In this document: positions 12,190 through 23,257 of the stretch, piece after piece
Layout of the letters: the number at the start of each line of letters is the position of its first letter
How positions within the stretch are numbered: the first letter of the stretch is position 1
Assembly: GCA_002633005.1 (NCBI GenBank)
Contig: NMRA01001251.1
Location: forward strand, 1 to 35,042
Length of the DNA stretch: 35,042 nt
DNA from: Phoronis australis
Lineage: Eukaryota; Phoronida; Phoronidae
Direction: 5' to 3'
The notes under the pieces: generated by a model
Databases searched by the model: none
What the model saw: the letters and a program-made list of their open reading frames with translations, nothing else
What the model was told of the DNA's origin: nothing
Made by a program: the position numbers and the translations under genes

Positions 12190-12355
12190 GCAGTGGCGGT
12201 CTTAGAGGGGGGCCAAAGGGGGCAGGCCCGCCCCCTAAAATTCTCCCAGATTACATTTGGCAGTTCGGAGGTGCGAATGTCTGAAGGGCAAAGTCCTGTC
12301 TAATACTTTGCCCTGGACCCTCAACTCAAAATCCTGGATCCACCCCTGGATAAAA
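12190..12355. mobile_element. Small DNA-transposon remnant with GC-run ends
   Basis: The left end reads CAGTGGCGGTCTTAGAGGGGGG. The right end, read inverted, gives CCAGGGGTGGATCCAGGATT. The ends are only loosely inverted. The pattern of a short GTGGCGG or GTGGATCC head followed by a G run is common at ends of invertebrate non-autonomous DNA elements. Called from pattern only; no target duplication was established. Confidence 0.4.
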
Positions 12356-13329
12356 CGAAACTCGAATTAGGTCTTTTTAAGTTAAGTCTCACAAAACCGG
12401 TATTTTAATATGCAGCCTCGTTAAGAAAGGATTCTACTTCCGTTACCAACAAGAATTTCAAAACCAACTCCAACCTAAGAAATGGAATTTGAAAAAGTCG
12501 CATCGCATTGACTTTATTACGGAAATGTAATTCTATCGCGGTAAGAGGCATTCTGAGATTAAATTAATGAAAGCAAAAGGTCTGAATCGATATTCTAGTT
12601 TAGTCAGCTAAACAAGGCGAACTGCACTTTTAAGGTTGCACTTGGAAGACTTTACCAGGGAAATGCATGTGAGACCCCAGCAACTTAACATGTACAAATT
12701 CGGAAAATCATATCAGAAGTTCTCGGAAATAGCCGATTAGATTCACATGAAACTTTCAGATTCTATATTTTAGGCACCTTTCTCTAAAATTCTTTTAGGA
12801 ATTGGTTTTATGATGCTCCATGAAGAGATATCCAAAATAGTACTTTTTGTATAAAACAAAACGATAATTTAAACACAGTTTTTGAGATCTCATCTTGAGC
12901 ACTAAATCAGATTACTGATACTGATGTTTTGCTATCAATGTACCTTTTTGCTAAATTTTAACAAAAAAGACATGGTCACGTGACTCAATCGAAAACCAGA
13001 TTGGAATTCCAAAAAGCCATGTTCTACAGGCTTTCTACCGTCGATTACGCACCACCCTCTATGCTTTCTGCTTCAGAAAATAAAACATGCGTGTTTGTGC
13101 CAGTGGTTATCATATCGAGATTCGTCCACGCTCAAATACTTTTGCATATCACGAATATGAGATCAAGGGAACGTTCACATTTAATGACTCCTAGATTAGA
13201 GCAACACACTCGAGACAAAAGTGAAATGTCGAGTTCAGACTCGGCTCCAAGTATTAGCCTCAGTAGGGGGTCATCAAGTGCTACATTAGACTAGACCGTT
13301 CACGTAATAGAATAACACACTTGTACCGG

Positions 13330-13400
13330 GTGAGTTCGCCCAAAGTAGAATAAAAAATGTCAGAAATAATCTCGACTTCGATTTCGAGTAAACTAAAGAT
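13330..13400 (+). repeat. Dispersed repeat, copy 1
   Basis: The blocks GAGTTCGC, AAAGTAGA, TAAAAAATG and ATTTCGAGTAAA occur here in the same order and orientation as at 33590-33660. Flanking DNA at both places is also rich in TCGAGT motifs. This suggests two decayed copies of one interspersed family. Confidence 0.5.
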
Positions 13401-13647
13401 TTGACCTTGGGCCCTGGTTAGTCAGCTTTATGACACCTTGTGCATCGTCAGCCATCGCTTATCATGTATATAGGCCTACGTATAGGGTTAATTGAAACTT
13501 TAGGCATAGATTTAATTGGATTTTGGCGACAACTTGAGCAACAGAACAGCCGCCATGATGCCATCAACAACCGTGTTTATTGATTCTAAACGCGTGCTTC
13601 CGAAGCTAGGCTGAAATTCACTCTATCCAACATGTTTTGTATCCCAG

Positions 13648-13811
13648 GTGAAATTTGCCTTTTACACGGGCGGCAGCGAAGTGATGAAAGTGGTTTTCAA
13701 CGGACAAGGCTCTACCAAAACTAACTTTTTCGCAAAAGAGAGACTGCTAGAGGACCCTTGGGACGATCTGTCGTCTTCGGCAAGCCTGAACTACTTGTCA
13801 ATCGACGGCGG
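13648..13811 (+). CDS. Secreted PAN-like/TSP1 protein, exon 3 (C-terminal domain, middle part)
   Basis: Acceptor TATCCCAG|GTG and donor GGCGG|GTAAGG; enters in phase 0 and leaves in phase 2. Encodes residues 225-278: VKFAFYTGGSEVMKVVFNG, then GSTKTNFFAKERLL, DPWDDL and NYLSIDG. The alternating hydrophobic pattern suggests beta strands. It contains no cysteine. It joins exon 2 at Lys224 and exon 4 at the split glycine codon 279. Confidence 0.85.
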
Positions 13812-15166
13812 GTAAGGAGTGTTCGGTTGTGGCTGGGCAACTAGAAGACTTTCAAAATTGCCGTGCCTTATTGAAATTTTCAAACCCGCCAGACGGCGAT
13901 CTCGTCTTTGGACAGACGTTCAGCGCCGCCCACAGTTCCCACGTAATGCGGACTGGAGATTTCAACCTAGTCGATAGAAACCGCGTTTTGACCCTTTTCT
14001 TGTCATCGTAGTGCCAGCAAATCAAATGTGCGGCGGGATTAGTAATGGCAATCCTCTTGAAATATCCGTAAATCAAAGATGTCCTATACAGTTCCCAGTG
14101 CTTTTTGCTCAGTGAGAAATCCGCGACTGCATGGTCCGTAGCTGCGACTGATAAAAGCGGTGGAGTTGCGATCCCTTCAGACTGGATGTCAAAAAGCTAA
14201 AACAAATTAGTGACCTTGACCCAATCATACAGTGCGAGCGTTGACAATGGGATCTATTCCTCTGTTTTTAAATTAATGAACCACTACCGACATGTATATG
14301 TAGCCTACGTGAATTGCTGTCCGCTAAATCTCTGAGTCCGGATCAAGCGGACGCTTTCCTCGCTCTCATTACTACATGTATAGAGATCACTGATATATAC
14401 ATACAGTACCCGATTGTGTGCCAAGAGGGAACAAGCTGGTTTAGGATGCGTTATGAAAATATAAAAACTTGGTCAAAGACGCTTGCCAAAAGTTCTCAAT
14501 TCAGTCCACTTAAACTTAATGTCCCAAAGCTGGTCTAATTACTTTAATAGAATATGTGGACTACATGTATGTAACAATTCAACATGCTTGTTACCAAGAT
14601 TCAATGACTCTGTAGGTCATTTTAATGCACTACCTCCCATGCCCACTAAAATTAAACCATTTCCGGGTGAAGAGCAAATTTAAAAATCCTGCTTTCAGTG
14701 TGTCAAAGCACAATTTTTGATTTGATTTAAGAAATCTGACGACAATAAACACCACCGCCACTTCAAAACGACTCCTCCGCCAGTTTTGAAATCAAGTCAG
14801 TAAGTTAACTTTTGATGTCTTTTCTCAAATCACGACATAAACTTTACGACAAATGTAATGTTAAATTGAGTTGGGAAACAAGACATTTGTCTGGATGATG
14901 CTCAGTGATATGTACACTGTACACAGATGCCGACCTCATTTATCAACCGAACTTTTCGGTCCGTTAACACCCATACATGTACGGTATTTGGGTTCATTTA
15001 GGCCTTTTCGTTACAACTACCACACGAAACGTTTTGATTAAGTTAGCAAACTGTTACAAAGTGGTGTTTCAATTGGAACATACCTTCTTCAGTATTCGTG
15101 TCTAACGTATAGGCCTACTAATGAATGAATCTACTTTCACCATTCCTCGTTTCTACTTTTTTACAG
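13812..15166. other. Intron 3 of the TSP1 gene
   Basis: Begins GTAAGG and ends CTACTTTTTTACAG, a strong polypyrimidine acceptor. It contains three TACATGTA octamers (14373, 14562, 14974). No coding sequence or mobile element is recognised. Confidence 0.75.
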
Positions 15167-15345
15167 CGGTGGCAGTCGACGATTCTTTATCAATAAACAG
15201 TACGGTGGATGTAACGGCGACGCAGGTTGGGTAGTTGTCGTGGATGCCTATGACGCCGGTTGCTCCAACTGGGACAAGATGTTGTCATGGCCACAGTTTG
15301 TTTACAGCTCAACGGCAAATTATTTAAATTGGGGCAATAATTGGG
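15167..15345 (+). CDS. Secreted PAN-like/TSP1 protein, exon 4 (C-terminal domain core)
   Basis: Enters in phase 2 and leaves in phase 1 at TTGG G|GTAGG. Encodes residues 279-338. The core block is GGSRRFFINKQYGGC followed by GDAGWVVVVDAYDAGC. Cys294 and Cys311 are the only cysteines of the C-terminal domain, so a single disulfide is likely. A GRRFFIN...YGGC...GW-type block is, to my recollection, shared by many uncharacterised secreted proteins of invertebrates. I know no family name for it and assign no activity. Confidence 0.85.
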
Positions 15346-15795
15346 GTAGGTAACGTTACAGGTCACCAATTAAAGGCTGACCCATGAAGTAAATTTGATG
15401 ATGAGTAATGGTTTGCAGACACAAACAACTTTAAGGGCGATCCAGGGGTCACAGGCTTCGCCCACAGTGCATGACAGCGTTTTTTCATTCAGTGACTTTA
15501 CCAGACGAAGGGGTTCTGAGCGTGTGATAACATCTAGCCTCTTTGTTACCGCCAAGCAGTCTTTGTCTGTTATGACAACAGGCAGGCCAATTATCTACCA
15601 GGCGATTCAAAAACTAAACATGATCACCATTAGACGAGGATTTCAGAAATGCTATTGGTTTATGTTCAAATATTTTATAACTTAACTTTTGTTTTTAACA
15701 GCACAACTAGATACGATCTTTTTGAAGACTAGAACAATTATCGAACAAAAGAGAGCTGGCCCTCCAACCATGAATGCCAATCATTTTTCTTCCAG
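15346..15795. other. Intron 4 of the TSP1 gene
   Basis: Begins GTAGGT and ends TTTTTCTTCCAG. 450 bp with no recognisable content. Confidence 0.8.
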
Positions 15796-15845
15796 GTACT
15801 AATGCCAAGATGGCCGACGTCATGGCGATATATTTAAAGTACTAG
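15796..15845 (+). CDS. Secreted PAN-like/TSP1 protein, exon 5 (C-terminus)
   Basis: Acceptor TTTCTTCCAG; enters in phase 1. Encodes GTNAKMADVMAIYLKY and a TAG stop, ending the protein at residue 354. There is no transmembrane segment or GPI-type tail, so the product should be fully secreted. A possible ATTAAA polyadenylation signal lies at 16204-16209; no AATAAA is closer. Confidence 0.83.
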
Positions 15846-17090
15846 ATCAACGGCAGTTTTGGACTACATCTGGCTCTGTTACTTTACAGACGCCGCACGA
15901 GGCGACCTGACTAACGGGCGCCTGATGCCGCGATTGAAACTACTATACACTGCAATGTCCAATGCAAGAAAGGCTGACGAAAGGACGTTTTTATAGTCTG
16001 TTTATTGCGATATTTAGAATGAGGATGACCTTTTTAGTGATGACACTATTTTCGGAAGAGTGCCCTCATCGTTAACCAGCAAACAGTGAAAAGTACATGT
16101 ATTCTACGTTTACACCATGACCAGTAGAGAATGGGCAACTAGACAGGTTGGCGCATCTCAGAATCTGCCGGTTTACGTCAAAGACACCATGCTGTCGCGG
16201 TTAATTAAATAGACCCAGACTGCTTACGTTGTCGTATTTTTAATTTTAGTTTTGTGAAATTTGTAAACAGCATATTTGAATATTCCTCGAACAGAACACA
16301 TGGTTAGGTTTTTGAACTGGACAAGAAATGACTTTTTGCAGCCTACTCGTTTGCTTCATGTAGCAATGTGTTCTTCATTAATTTTGTTGGGTGTGCAACA
16401 TAAATGTGCCAATTACCAAACCACCAAGCAGCAGTGTTGGATTTTTTGAGGTAAACCAAGTGTCATCCTACAATTTTTGCAGTGTTTTCGAAGAGAAACC
16501 CAGAACATGAACAATTATAGGCACCACAGTTCAGGGGAGTTAAGCACAGTAGATTAAGCTTTTTGCTTGTTGAATCTGCACGCTTCCATTAAAGACAATG
16601 TACACATCATTGCAAATATCACTCTTTTGTTTTCTCATTTTCAAATGCAGACATCAATCAGATCTATCATTAGTGTTCCAAGTAATCGAACTCCAGCGTC
16701 AGGCATGCTACCAGCTTAAAACAAATACAACTGATTCGAATGCGATTATTGCATACCAAATGAACTTTGACATACATTATTGATGACTGGTGCTTGTAAC
16801 TGTTGAACTCAACTTGTTCCTTTATCAGATGAGCAGCGGTTTGTGGGCTAGGAAATACGTGGTAGTACGTGACTGCCAGAGACCATGATGGGTGCATAAA
16901 AGGCCCGACCCGACAACTTCAACTTGTCGTGAGCCTGACCGAGTGCAATACCTGCCACTTATTTTCAAGCCCAAAATCCACCTTTAGTTTGAAAAAAAGA
17001 ACCAGGTGAGACTAACTCCACAACTATAAGTGGTCTAATCCAATAGTTAATTTTTTGGTGGCAGGTGGGTTTGTAACAACTTGAAATCAT
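15846..17090. other. Convergent 3' intergenic region
   Basis: Separates the stop codons of two convergent genes by 1.25 kb and should contain both 3' untranslated regions. Candidate signals are ATTAAA at 16204 for the plus-strand gene and AATAAA on the minus strand at 16001-16006 for the mTERF gene. The latter lies 1.1 kb past its stop and would imply overlapping 3' ends. No other gene is supported. Confidence 0.55.
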
Positions 17091-18094
17091 TTACCCAGGG
17101 ACTGCTGGGTAAGAAAAGTTAACACTTTTTTCTATAACGTATTGAACAGCATTCAGTAATTTCACTTTGTCCCTCAACCAGACTTCGTGTGGTTGAAGAT
17201 GTTTGTTTTCTGGTAACTCAGTCAAAACCTTCTCCAGATACTCAGTGTCATGTGCCAGCACCAGGGGGCATTGACTGACTACCTCAGTTGAAAAACCCTG
17301 TCGGTTCAACAGTTTCAACCTGCACTCAAGGTCTTCCATAGGTATTTTGAGCAAGTGCCCAATATTCTGTATCATAACTGCCTTTTTTGAATACTGCTTC
17401 AGTTGTAACAGGTTGAACAGTTTCTGCTGCTTGAGAGAACTCCTACTCTCAATGTTGATTGATATCCGCTCTGAAGTCATCATCCAAAATACCTGCAGGG
17501 GAGTCATTGATTCAACACCCGACTGCTTCAGTTGACTTATGGCAGCCTCAAGCCTTACAAGACTATAACCCAATATATAAGTATGCCGAGACAAGAGTTT
17601 CCTGTCAACACCGTGAGATAGGAGACAGTCAATCTTCCTCTTCAGATTCACAATACTGTGTTGCAAAACAGCATTCTCATAATTTATGTTTCGTTCCTCC
17701 ACCCCTAACAAGTCGGCAATTGTACGAAGCTTCGTCCTGCCTTTTAGTATGTCATTCTCTTTGCAAAAGCCTGACATGAGCTGCTGAAAGCGGGTCTTAC
17801 CCTGACAAATCCACATCAGAGGCAAAGGTTCGGGGACTCTAGCAGCTTTCATCTGTAACAACCGTTCCTGGATCACGCTATAGCGTTTGCTCAGAATCTG
17901 CGGAGAGTTCCTGATACTTTCCATAGTTACTCCTTCCGACTGGAGCAAGGAAATTTTCTCTTTCATGTGACGCAACCTGTGAGCCTTGTCCATGCGTAGC
18001 AGGTTGGGGAATCGAGAAAGCATGTTGCCCAGCTGGGGGCCATCACACTGCAGTGCATTCAAGAGACGACTAATTTGGCCGTCACAGTCCGAGT
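17091..18094 (-). CDS. mTERF-family mitochondrial protein, exon 4 (last; most of the mTERF repeats)
   Basis: Last and largest coding exon of a minus-strand gene: 23257-23036, 19660-19564, 19066-18956, 18094-17091; 1,434 nt, about 477 residues. The acceptor on the minus strand is TTTTTTTCTAG. Translation shows serial mTERF-type motifs of ~30 residues, each ending in a Pro-containing helix. Examples are LSRFPNLLRMD, IRNSPQILSKR and VVSQCPLVLAHD, with helices such as LECRLKLLNRQGFSTE. Proteins of this family stack these helix triplets into a curved solenoid that binds nucleic acid in mitochondria and acts in transcription termination or ribosome biogenesis. Length is slightly above the ~400 residues typical of animal members. 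I cannot say which subfamily this is: it is divergent and might be closest to the insect mTTF/mTERF5 or the MTERF1/2 type. The frame also opens with a TTG at 18062, but that is internal. The exon ends in TAA. Confidence 0.87.
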
Positions 18095-18955
18095 CTAGAA
18101 AAAAAATGTTGAAATGAATGCAAGATAATTAGATGACCATTTGAAGGACAAGTAGATGAATTCCACAATTAAAGTTATTTTTAAAAGTTGTAACTAAAAA
18201 TAAATGGCTCTTAATTTGATGAGAGAAACATGTATTCAACAATATGGAAAAGAAATGGTATGTACCATCATTATACATGCAGAAGTATTGCCATGTATGG
18301 TATGACATCACATCTTCAACGTTACTACGTGACCAATCGAGATACAAATGGGCAACAAGACGTATAACAAAATGCTGATTACTTCGACCTCCACTCTTCT
18401 TAATGGAATATGCAAGACTTAACATTTTCTGTATCATCAAATTTCGCTTTTAACAGAACACCAATGTGATAAGGTGCTCGTGGGAAATACATCACACGAG
18501 TTGCGTAATCATCATTTCATGCATACTGTTTACTGATGACATGAATCAAAAAATATGTAAGCCACTAAAAACCATGTTCTGGAGTGAAACACGAATGTTT
18601 CCATTTTGAAGGTCTTTTAGCCAATTTGTCATAGTTGAATTTTGTTTAAAAATATACAATTTAGAATCTTTCCACTACATTTCTACAAAAATAGCATGGT
18701 GACGCAGCAAGTTCTAAAACACGTCAACTGGTTGTTCAATTCTGATACGTGTCACTGTGCTCAGTGACTGAGGCAATATGGCAAAAAACTGTCGAGTTAG
18801 ATCTCCGAAAAAGACAAAAAACAAAAAAATGACAAATCACCACACATCTTGAGTCTAATTTTAATAAAAAACAAAATTTCTTGAGACATTGTAAAGTAGA
18901 CACATTGTATGAAAATTTCATACTGAGCAAAATTTCATTTCCTCAAATAACGAAC
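18095..18955. other. Intron 3 of the mTERF gene
   Basis: On the minus strand it begins GTTCGT, a weak donor, and ends TTTTTTTCTAG. 861 bp, AT-rich, no recognisable content. Confidence 0.75.
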
Positions 18956-19066
18956 CTAAGGACGTATTGTTTGTGTAGTCCATGGTGGTCAGTTTTTCCC
19001 TGATGATGTCTTGTTCGTCTAACAATAATATCCCTGGCCTCTCAACTATCTCATCAAGATGGCACC
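18956..19066 (-). CDS. mTERF-family mitochondrial protein, exon 3
   Basis: Acceptor TTGTCTTCCAG on the minus strand; enters in phase 1 and leaves in phase 1. Encodes CHLDEIVERPGILLLDE, then DIIREKLTTMD and a short polar tail. The IVERPGILLLDE segment is an mTERF-like helix-Pro-helix motif. The donor TTAG|GTTCGT departs from GTRAGT, but the phase into exon 4 (split Asp144) is exact. Confidence 0.78.
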
Positions 19067-19563
19067 CTGGAAGACAACTGACACAGTATTATTTAACTTA
19101 AAACTACATTTAATCCTCACTAGATACTAAAATCCAACCAGGCCTTTTACTCTCATAAAATCCACCTTGTATATTTCCTCATAACGCTAGGATTCTATTT
19201 CCGTTGCCCACAAAATGCTTCTAGTTTATAGGGGTTTGCCAACCCTGAAATTGCGAATTGAAAAATGCCGCATGTTTACACTGGCTGTGTCATGAGTTGG
19301 GAAAATCACAAGGCACCATCAACCAAGAAAAAGGTGATATCCAAAAAAGTTATAATTCAATTTTCAACACTTACAAGTTTGCCAGAAAAGGTAAAAATTC
19401 AATTTTGAGGAAACCACAATTTCCCTTAGCAAAAAACTCAGCAATATTGTAATGACCATTAAAGATTCTCAAAGAATGAATATTTTGGCCATCAAAAATT
19501 ATTGACACCTCAGGCACAATTTTAGAGCCTGAGATTAAGGATATGTTTACTGGAGTGACATAC
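19067..19563. other. Intron 2 of the mTERF gene
   Basis: Minus-strand GTATGT donor and TTCCAG acceptor; 497 bp. No recognisable content. Confidence 0.75.
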
Positions 19564-19660
19564 CAAGCTGCAAAAGAGTTGCCAGTTTCTTATTCATTTC
19601 TGATACATCAAGGTTGGTGTTTAGAATCCTTACGAAACGTCCAACCATGCCTTCTGTTAG
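19564..19660 (-). CDS. mTERF-family mitochondrial protein, exon 2
   Basis: Acceptor CATATCTTTTGCAG and donor CTTG|GTATGT on the minus strand; enters in phase 0 and leaves in phase 1. Encodes LTEGMVGRFVRILNTNLD, then SEMNKKLATLLQL, an amphipathic helical stretch that leads into the first mTERF motif. Confidence 0.77.
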
Positions 19661-19889
19661 CTGCAAAAGATATGTAAAAACCAATTAAATGACTTCACCA
19701 GTCAATAGATTACCAGCATATCTCTAGTTATGGGTAATACCAGAGTGCCAACATTGAGGTCAATGTTCCTGAGTTTTGTAAAATCTATACCCTGAAATAG
19801 GTGCATTCACTTATAGGTCAAATACACTTCAGCAACATCACAAAGCAATTTCTTTAAAGCGGGATATGAATGAAGCTCGACTCCACTGT

Positions 19890-20150
19890 TACAGGAGACA
19901 GTGTAACTCAGTGGTTTAAGCTCCGCACTCCCATTTGAGAAACATGTGTTCGAATCCTGGCTTTGCTGGCAGACAATGGAGCAATGCACAAGTGTCTCAT
20001 ACTCCTCCGAGTTCGATTTTACTAGGGAATGCACATGTATGCAAGGGGATGAATTAGAACCTGGATATAACGCGACAGCGATTTTTGGGGCTGTGCTTGT
20101 ATTTTTGCTGTTATCAACGGTAGATGAATGGAATGACAATTGCCAAATAA
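19890..20150 (+). mobile_element. tRNA-derived SINE
   Basis: Both internal RNA polymerase III boxes of a tRNA gene are present: TAACTCAGTGG at 19904-19914 (A box, one change from TAGCTCAGTGG) and GTTCGAATCC at 19948-19957 (B box). The spacing fits a tRNA. The acceptor and anticodon stems do not pair, so this is not a working tRNA. It is followed by an unrelated stretch to about 20150, as in SINEs. No clear A-rich tail or flanking duplication was found, so the right limit is uncertain. It is antisense to the host mTERF gene. Confidence 0.65.
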
Positions 20151-20969
20151 TAAACAGGTCACATGTACTGTAACATTAAATACCAAAGTTTCATAATGCG
20201 ATGAATACTTTCAGTCATCCAGTTGAGTAAATATTAATATGTAGAAAATGACAACTGAGAACTGATTGCAAAGAAATAGGCAAAACTGCGGAACGCAAAT
20301 GCCGAAAGCATGACCTGAATAAACGCAACGGAAGTCAAAATATCAGAAGTGTTGAACTACCCAATGTTTTCTCATTAAACCTACCATTTTGGAAATCAAA
20401 AGACTGGTTACTGATTCAGAAGAAATATCTTTCATGTTCGCAATCCATCTGACAGTTAACAATATTATGTTGTCATTTGTTGTAAGAACACTTGTTGCCA
20501 ACTAGTGGTTAAACAATTGGCGGAGCTTATCGGCAGTTGATTGTCTGACCTGTCAAAGACTCGCTGAAATGGCTTCTGTAATGTACTGCGATTTAAAGTG
20601 AAACATCTTTAGATCATGTACATCTCGGTCACAGATTTCAAAATATACGCAAAAGGATTCAGAACAAAAAAATCACATTTTCGAATGGTAACGAAAACAG
20701 GAACAGAGGCAGATCTTACGGCTAAGAAACTGTGTGAACCTTGGCGAATCAGTTCTCAGCTGACAGATTGCCTGGCGTCTGTTTTCACTTCGTTGATCAT
20801 GCATGGTAGGTCAACATGCAAATTACTCCAAATGATAACTGACTACCTAAAGCAAAGCAATTTTTGTGGCAATGAATATAGATCTCATTTTAGCTAATGA
20901 AAGCTGAAGATTCAGGGATTTTCTAAGCCAACAAAAATGCACACGTTACATTTCATAAATGAACATGGG

Positions 20970-21332
20970 ATGCTCCTGGTGGGGAAAAGACTTGTGGCGG
21001 TGTACACCCTTGGTGGGGTAAAGTGTGGCACTGTAAACCCCCGGTGGGGTAACGAGGTGTAGGTGTGACAAGGTGTAGCAGTGTACACACCTGGTGGGGA
21101 GAGACGTGTGACAGTGTATACCCCTGGAGAGACGAGGAAGTATGACAGCGTAGACACCTGGAGGGGTGAACAGGTGTAGCAGTGTACACCACAGGTAGAG
21201 GGAAGAGGTAAAACAACATAAAAACCAGACGGGGTAAGGATGAGTGGCAGTGTACACCCCTGGTGAGGTGAAGACGTGCGTCATCAGGGTACACAACCTG
21301 GTCAGGTAAGGACATGTGGCAGCATACACCAC
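20970..21332. repeat. Degenerate minisatellite, unit about 31-37 bp, ~10 copies
   Basis: The unit follows CCTGGTGGGGTAA, a GACGTGTGGC-like middle, then AGTGTACAC. About ten consecutive copies are recognisable, with one longer unit near 21039-21088. The minus strand is open in several overlapping frames with VYTAT-like repeats. This is the usual artefact of a stop-poor repeat and not evidence of a protein. Confidence 0.85.
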
Positions 21333-23035
21333 TGAACACTGATTACCTCTGGTGTATGTAATTAGCATAAAAAAAATATTTGCAGTCTGAGCTGTTTGAT
21401 AGATGATATGTATTTGTGTGGACTCTGTACACAACAGGCTGAGGGGAGGAGTTGAATCAATAAATCCGAATCATAGAATTATTGATGATAGTTCACACGT
21501 AATTAAACCTGTCCTTACAGGCAACCGAAATAACCCACGGATATTGATTTGAAAGGAAATCAATAAATTCAAGTGTTCTCAGGCGAATGAAACATGTGCC
21601 ACACAAATAAACTGCTCAAGTAAAAGTGCTCTGTAAGAAAAGGTGTGGAAATCATCACAGAAACCCATTACGCTTGATGAGATACAACATGCAACTGCAC
21701 TTAAAGTGCACTTTGCGTGCTAATTCCTTATCTATGTGATTGCTTGGTCAAATTAGTTAGAAACACAACACATAGCGAGAATGTGAATAATAAAGTATGG
21801 TGAAAATTGCTAAATGTTTTTAAGAAGGAGTTTTGTGTCAAAAATGATCCGCGATAAATCCCTCAACCTTTTCCAGTAAGTATCGTGACGTGGTGTTGGG
21901 GAATAACACAGCATGATGCGGGCTATGTGAGACCCCAAGGTACGTCACTAGTGCTAAGTTTACCTATTTGCATATTTTTTTGTTTTCACATTCACAAGTT
22001 GTCAATGAGTACAACTACTGCACTATATTTAGAGTAGATTGTCATTTAGTTCCTGCTATACATGAGCATAGACAGGAGCATACAAATAAAATTTAATGCC
22101 TCAAAGCACAAAAGGCTGGACTCTTGTAGGTTGAATTTAAGGGAGTGTCATTCACCAGTGATATTAGGATTTTTATAGCAGACGTTTGCTGTTAATAGAA
22201 GCTATTTTGAGAATAGGCATAGCCTCATCAGGGCTTGATTTGATGACCACAGATTTTGTTTGGTGACCTTGTAAAAGTCTTAAGTCGCCAATCAACACAA
22301 AGTAAATAAAAAGGAATTCGAAGGGTCTGACAAAACTGACAGCCATGACCACAATGCCAGTTCAAACAATGTTTTCTGGTCTCTGCTTTTGTTAGGAGCC
22401 AAATGATGGTGCCACAAAACCCTAAAACACACCTGACAGCACTACTTTCCCCATGCTGTATGCTGTAACATGCAAGGACAGTTGTGCAGCATTTTTTGGT
22501 CAAACAGGAAAACGGGTAAGGTTGCTATAGCAACTCACGTGTTTTCTTGACTTTGGAAACCTCATTTCCAAGATGGCAACCCAGTAATTTTGTCAGGTTG
22601 CATTTGGCGAGTTGGCATTATGTTAGCCCAGCTTATTTATAACCTCGGTGTGTCAACAGGCAAGTGAATTCACAAAACCGCGACACAACAACCCCGTGAC
22701 CTAGATATGTTCCGGTTAATAGAGATTTCCTCAAAGTGATCATGTATATGAGATGGGTGGGTGGCGTTGGACCCTCTGCTCCCTAAAACTGCTAAAAAAA
22801 ACTTGATGGAAGAAGAATTTTCGTTGACAGCCATTAATTTTGTTGCAGACAGACTGTTAACAAAATTAAGTAAACAGTGTAATGACCTAACAGATGAATG
22901 CTAACCCCTTAAAAAATATAAAATAAAAATAAAATTCAATTAGGCTAACTTGAAAGAGAAGATATTTTGACAACTTTTCAAATGACCATACTAATGGTAA
23001 ACATTTGTCAACTAAACTTTTCATATCAGTTTTAC

Positions 23036-23257
23036 CTTGTCTCCAGGTCTAATTTTATCTCTTGTCAGCAGATAGTCACAGACTATACTTAGGTGTTCAG
23101 TTTGACTCAAAACTGATGGTACAGCTTTACAAAGACTCTGCTGGCAGTGAAATGACTTCATCTGTGAAGACAAGAGCGTAACCCACCATTTGGTGGGACC
23201 CGGGAATGACTGCAAACAACAGGGGTGGGGCAGCAGTGACTTAAAGATGGCTTTCAT
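23036..23257 (-). CDS. mTERF-family mitochondrial protein, exon 1 (targeting region)
   Basis: Encodes residues 1-74, starting MKAIFKSLLPHPCCLQSF and ending TRDKIRPGDK at AAG|GTAAAA. The N-terminus is basic and hydrophobic with no acidic residue before about position 50, as in mitochondrial targeting presequences. A strong acceptor (CTGCTTTTTACAG) places the real exon start at 23274, 17 nt before the ATG. An untranslated or short coding exon therefore lies further upstream: the frame is open back to the acceptor (HITDR), so an earlier start is possible. That exon would lie beyond the transposon at 23357-24730 or within the N gap. The link to exon 2 rests on phase and on both parts looking mitochondrial. 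Confidence 0.65.

Larger units (their letters stand above)
11472..13647. other. Intron 2 of the TSP1 gene
   Basis: Begins GTAAGC and ends TTTTGTATCCCAG. It holds a probable transposon remnant (12190-12355) and a dispersed repeat copy (about 13330-13400) that recurs near 33590-33660. No other coding sequence is supported. Confidence 0.7.
19661..23035. other. Intron 1 of the mTERF gene (3.4 kb)
   Basis: Minus-strand donor AAG|GTAAAA and acceptor TTTTGCAG. Exon phases on both sides are 0, so a small in-phase exon inside could be missed. It contains the tRNA-derived SINE head near 19890 and the minisatellite at 20970-21332. From 21440 to 23035 I see no coding or structured content. Confidence 0.6.

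Noticed and set aside
17347-17779. Plus-strand frames opposite the mTERF exon
   Set aside because: They are antisense shadows of the well-supported minus-strand coding exon.
19890-19968. A functional tRNA gene
   Set aside because: A and B boxes are present, but the acceptor and anticodon stems do not pair and there is no proper anticodon loop. A SINE head fits better.
20912-21434. Overlapping minus-strand frames with VYTAT-type repeats across the minisatellite
   Set aside because: All three frames stay open because the repeat lacks stops. Units vary in length and break any frame, and there is no splice or start context. The repeat explains it.
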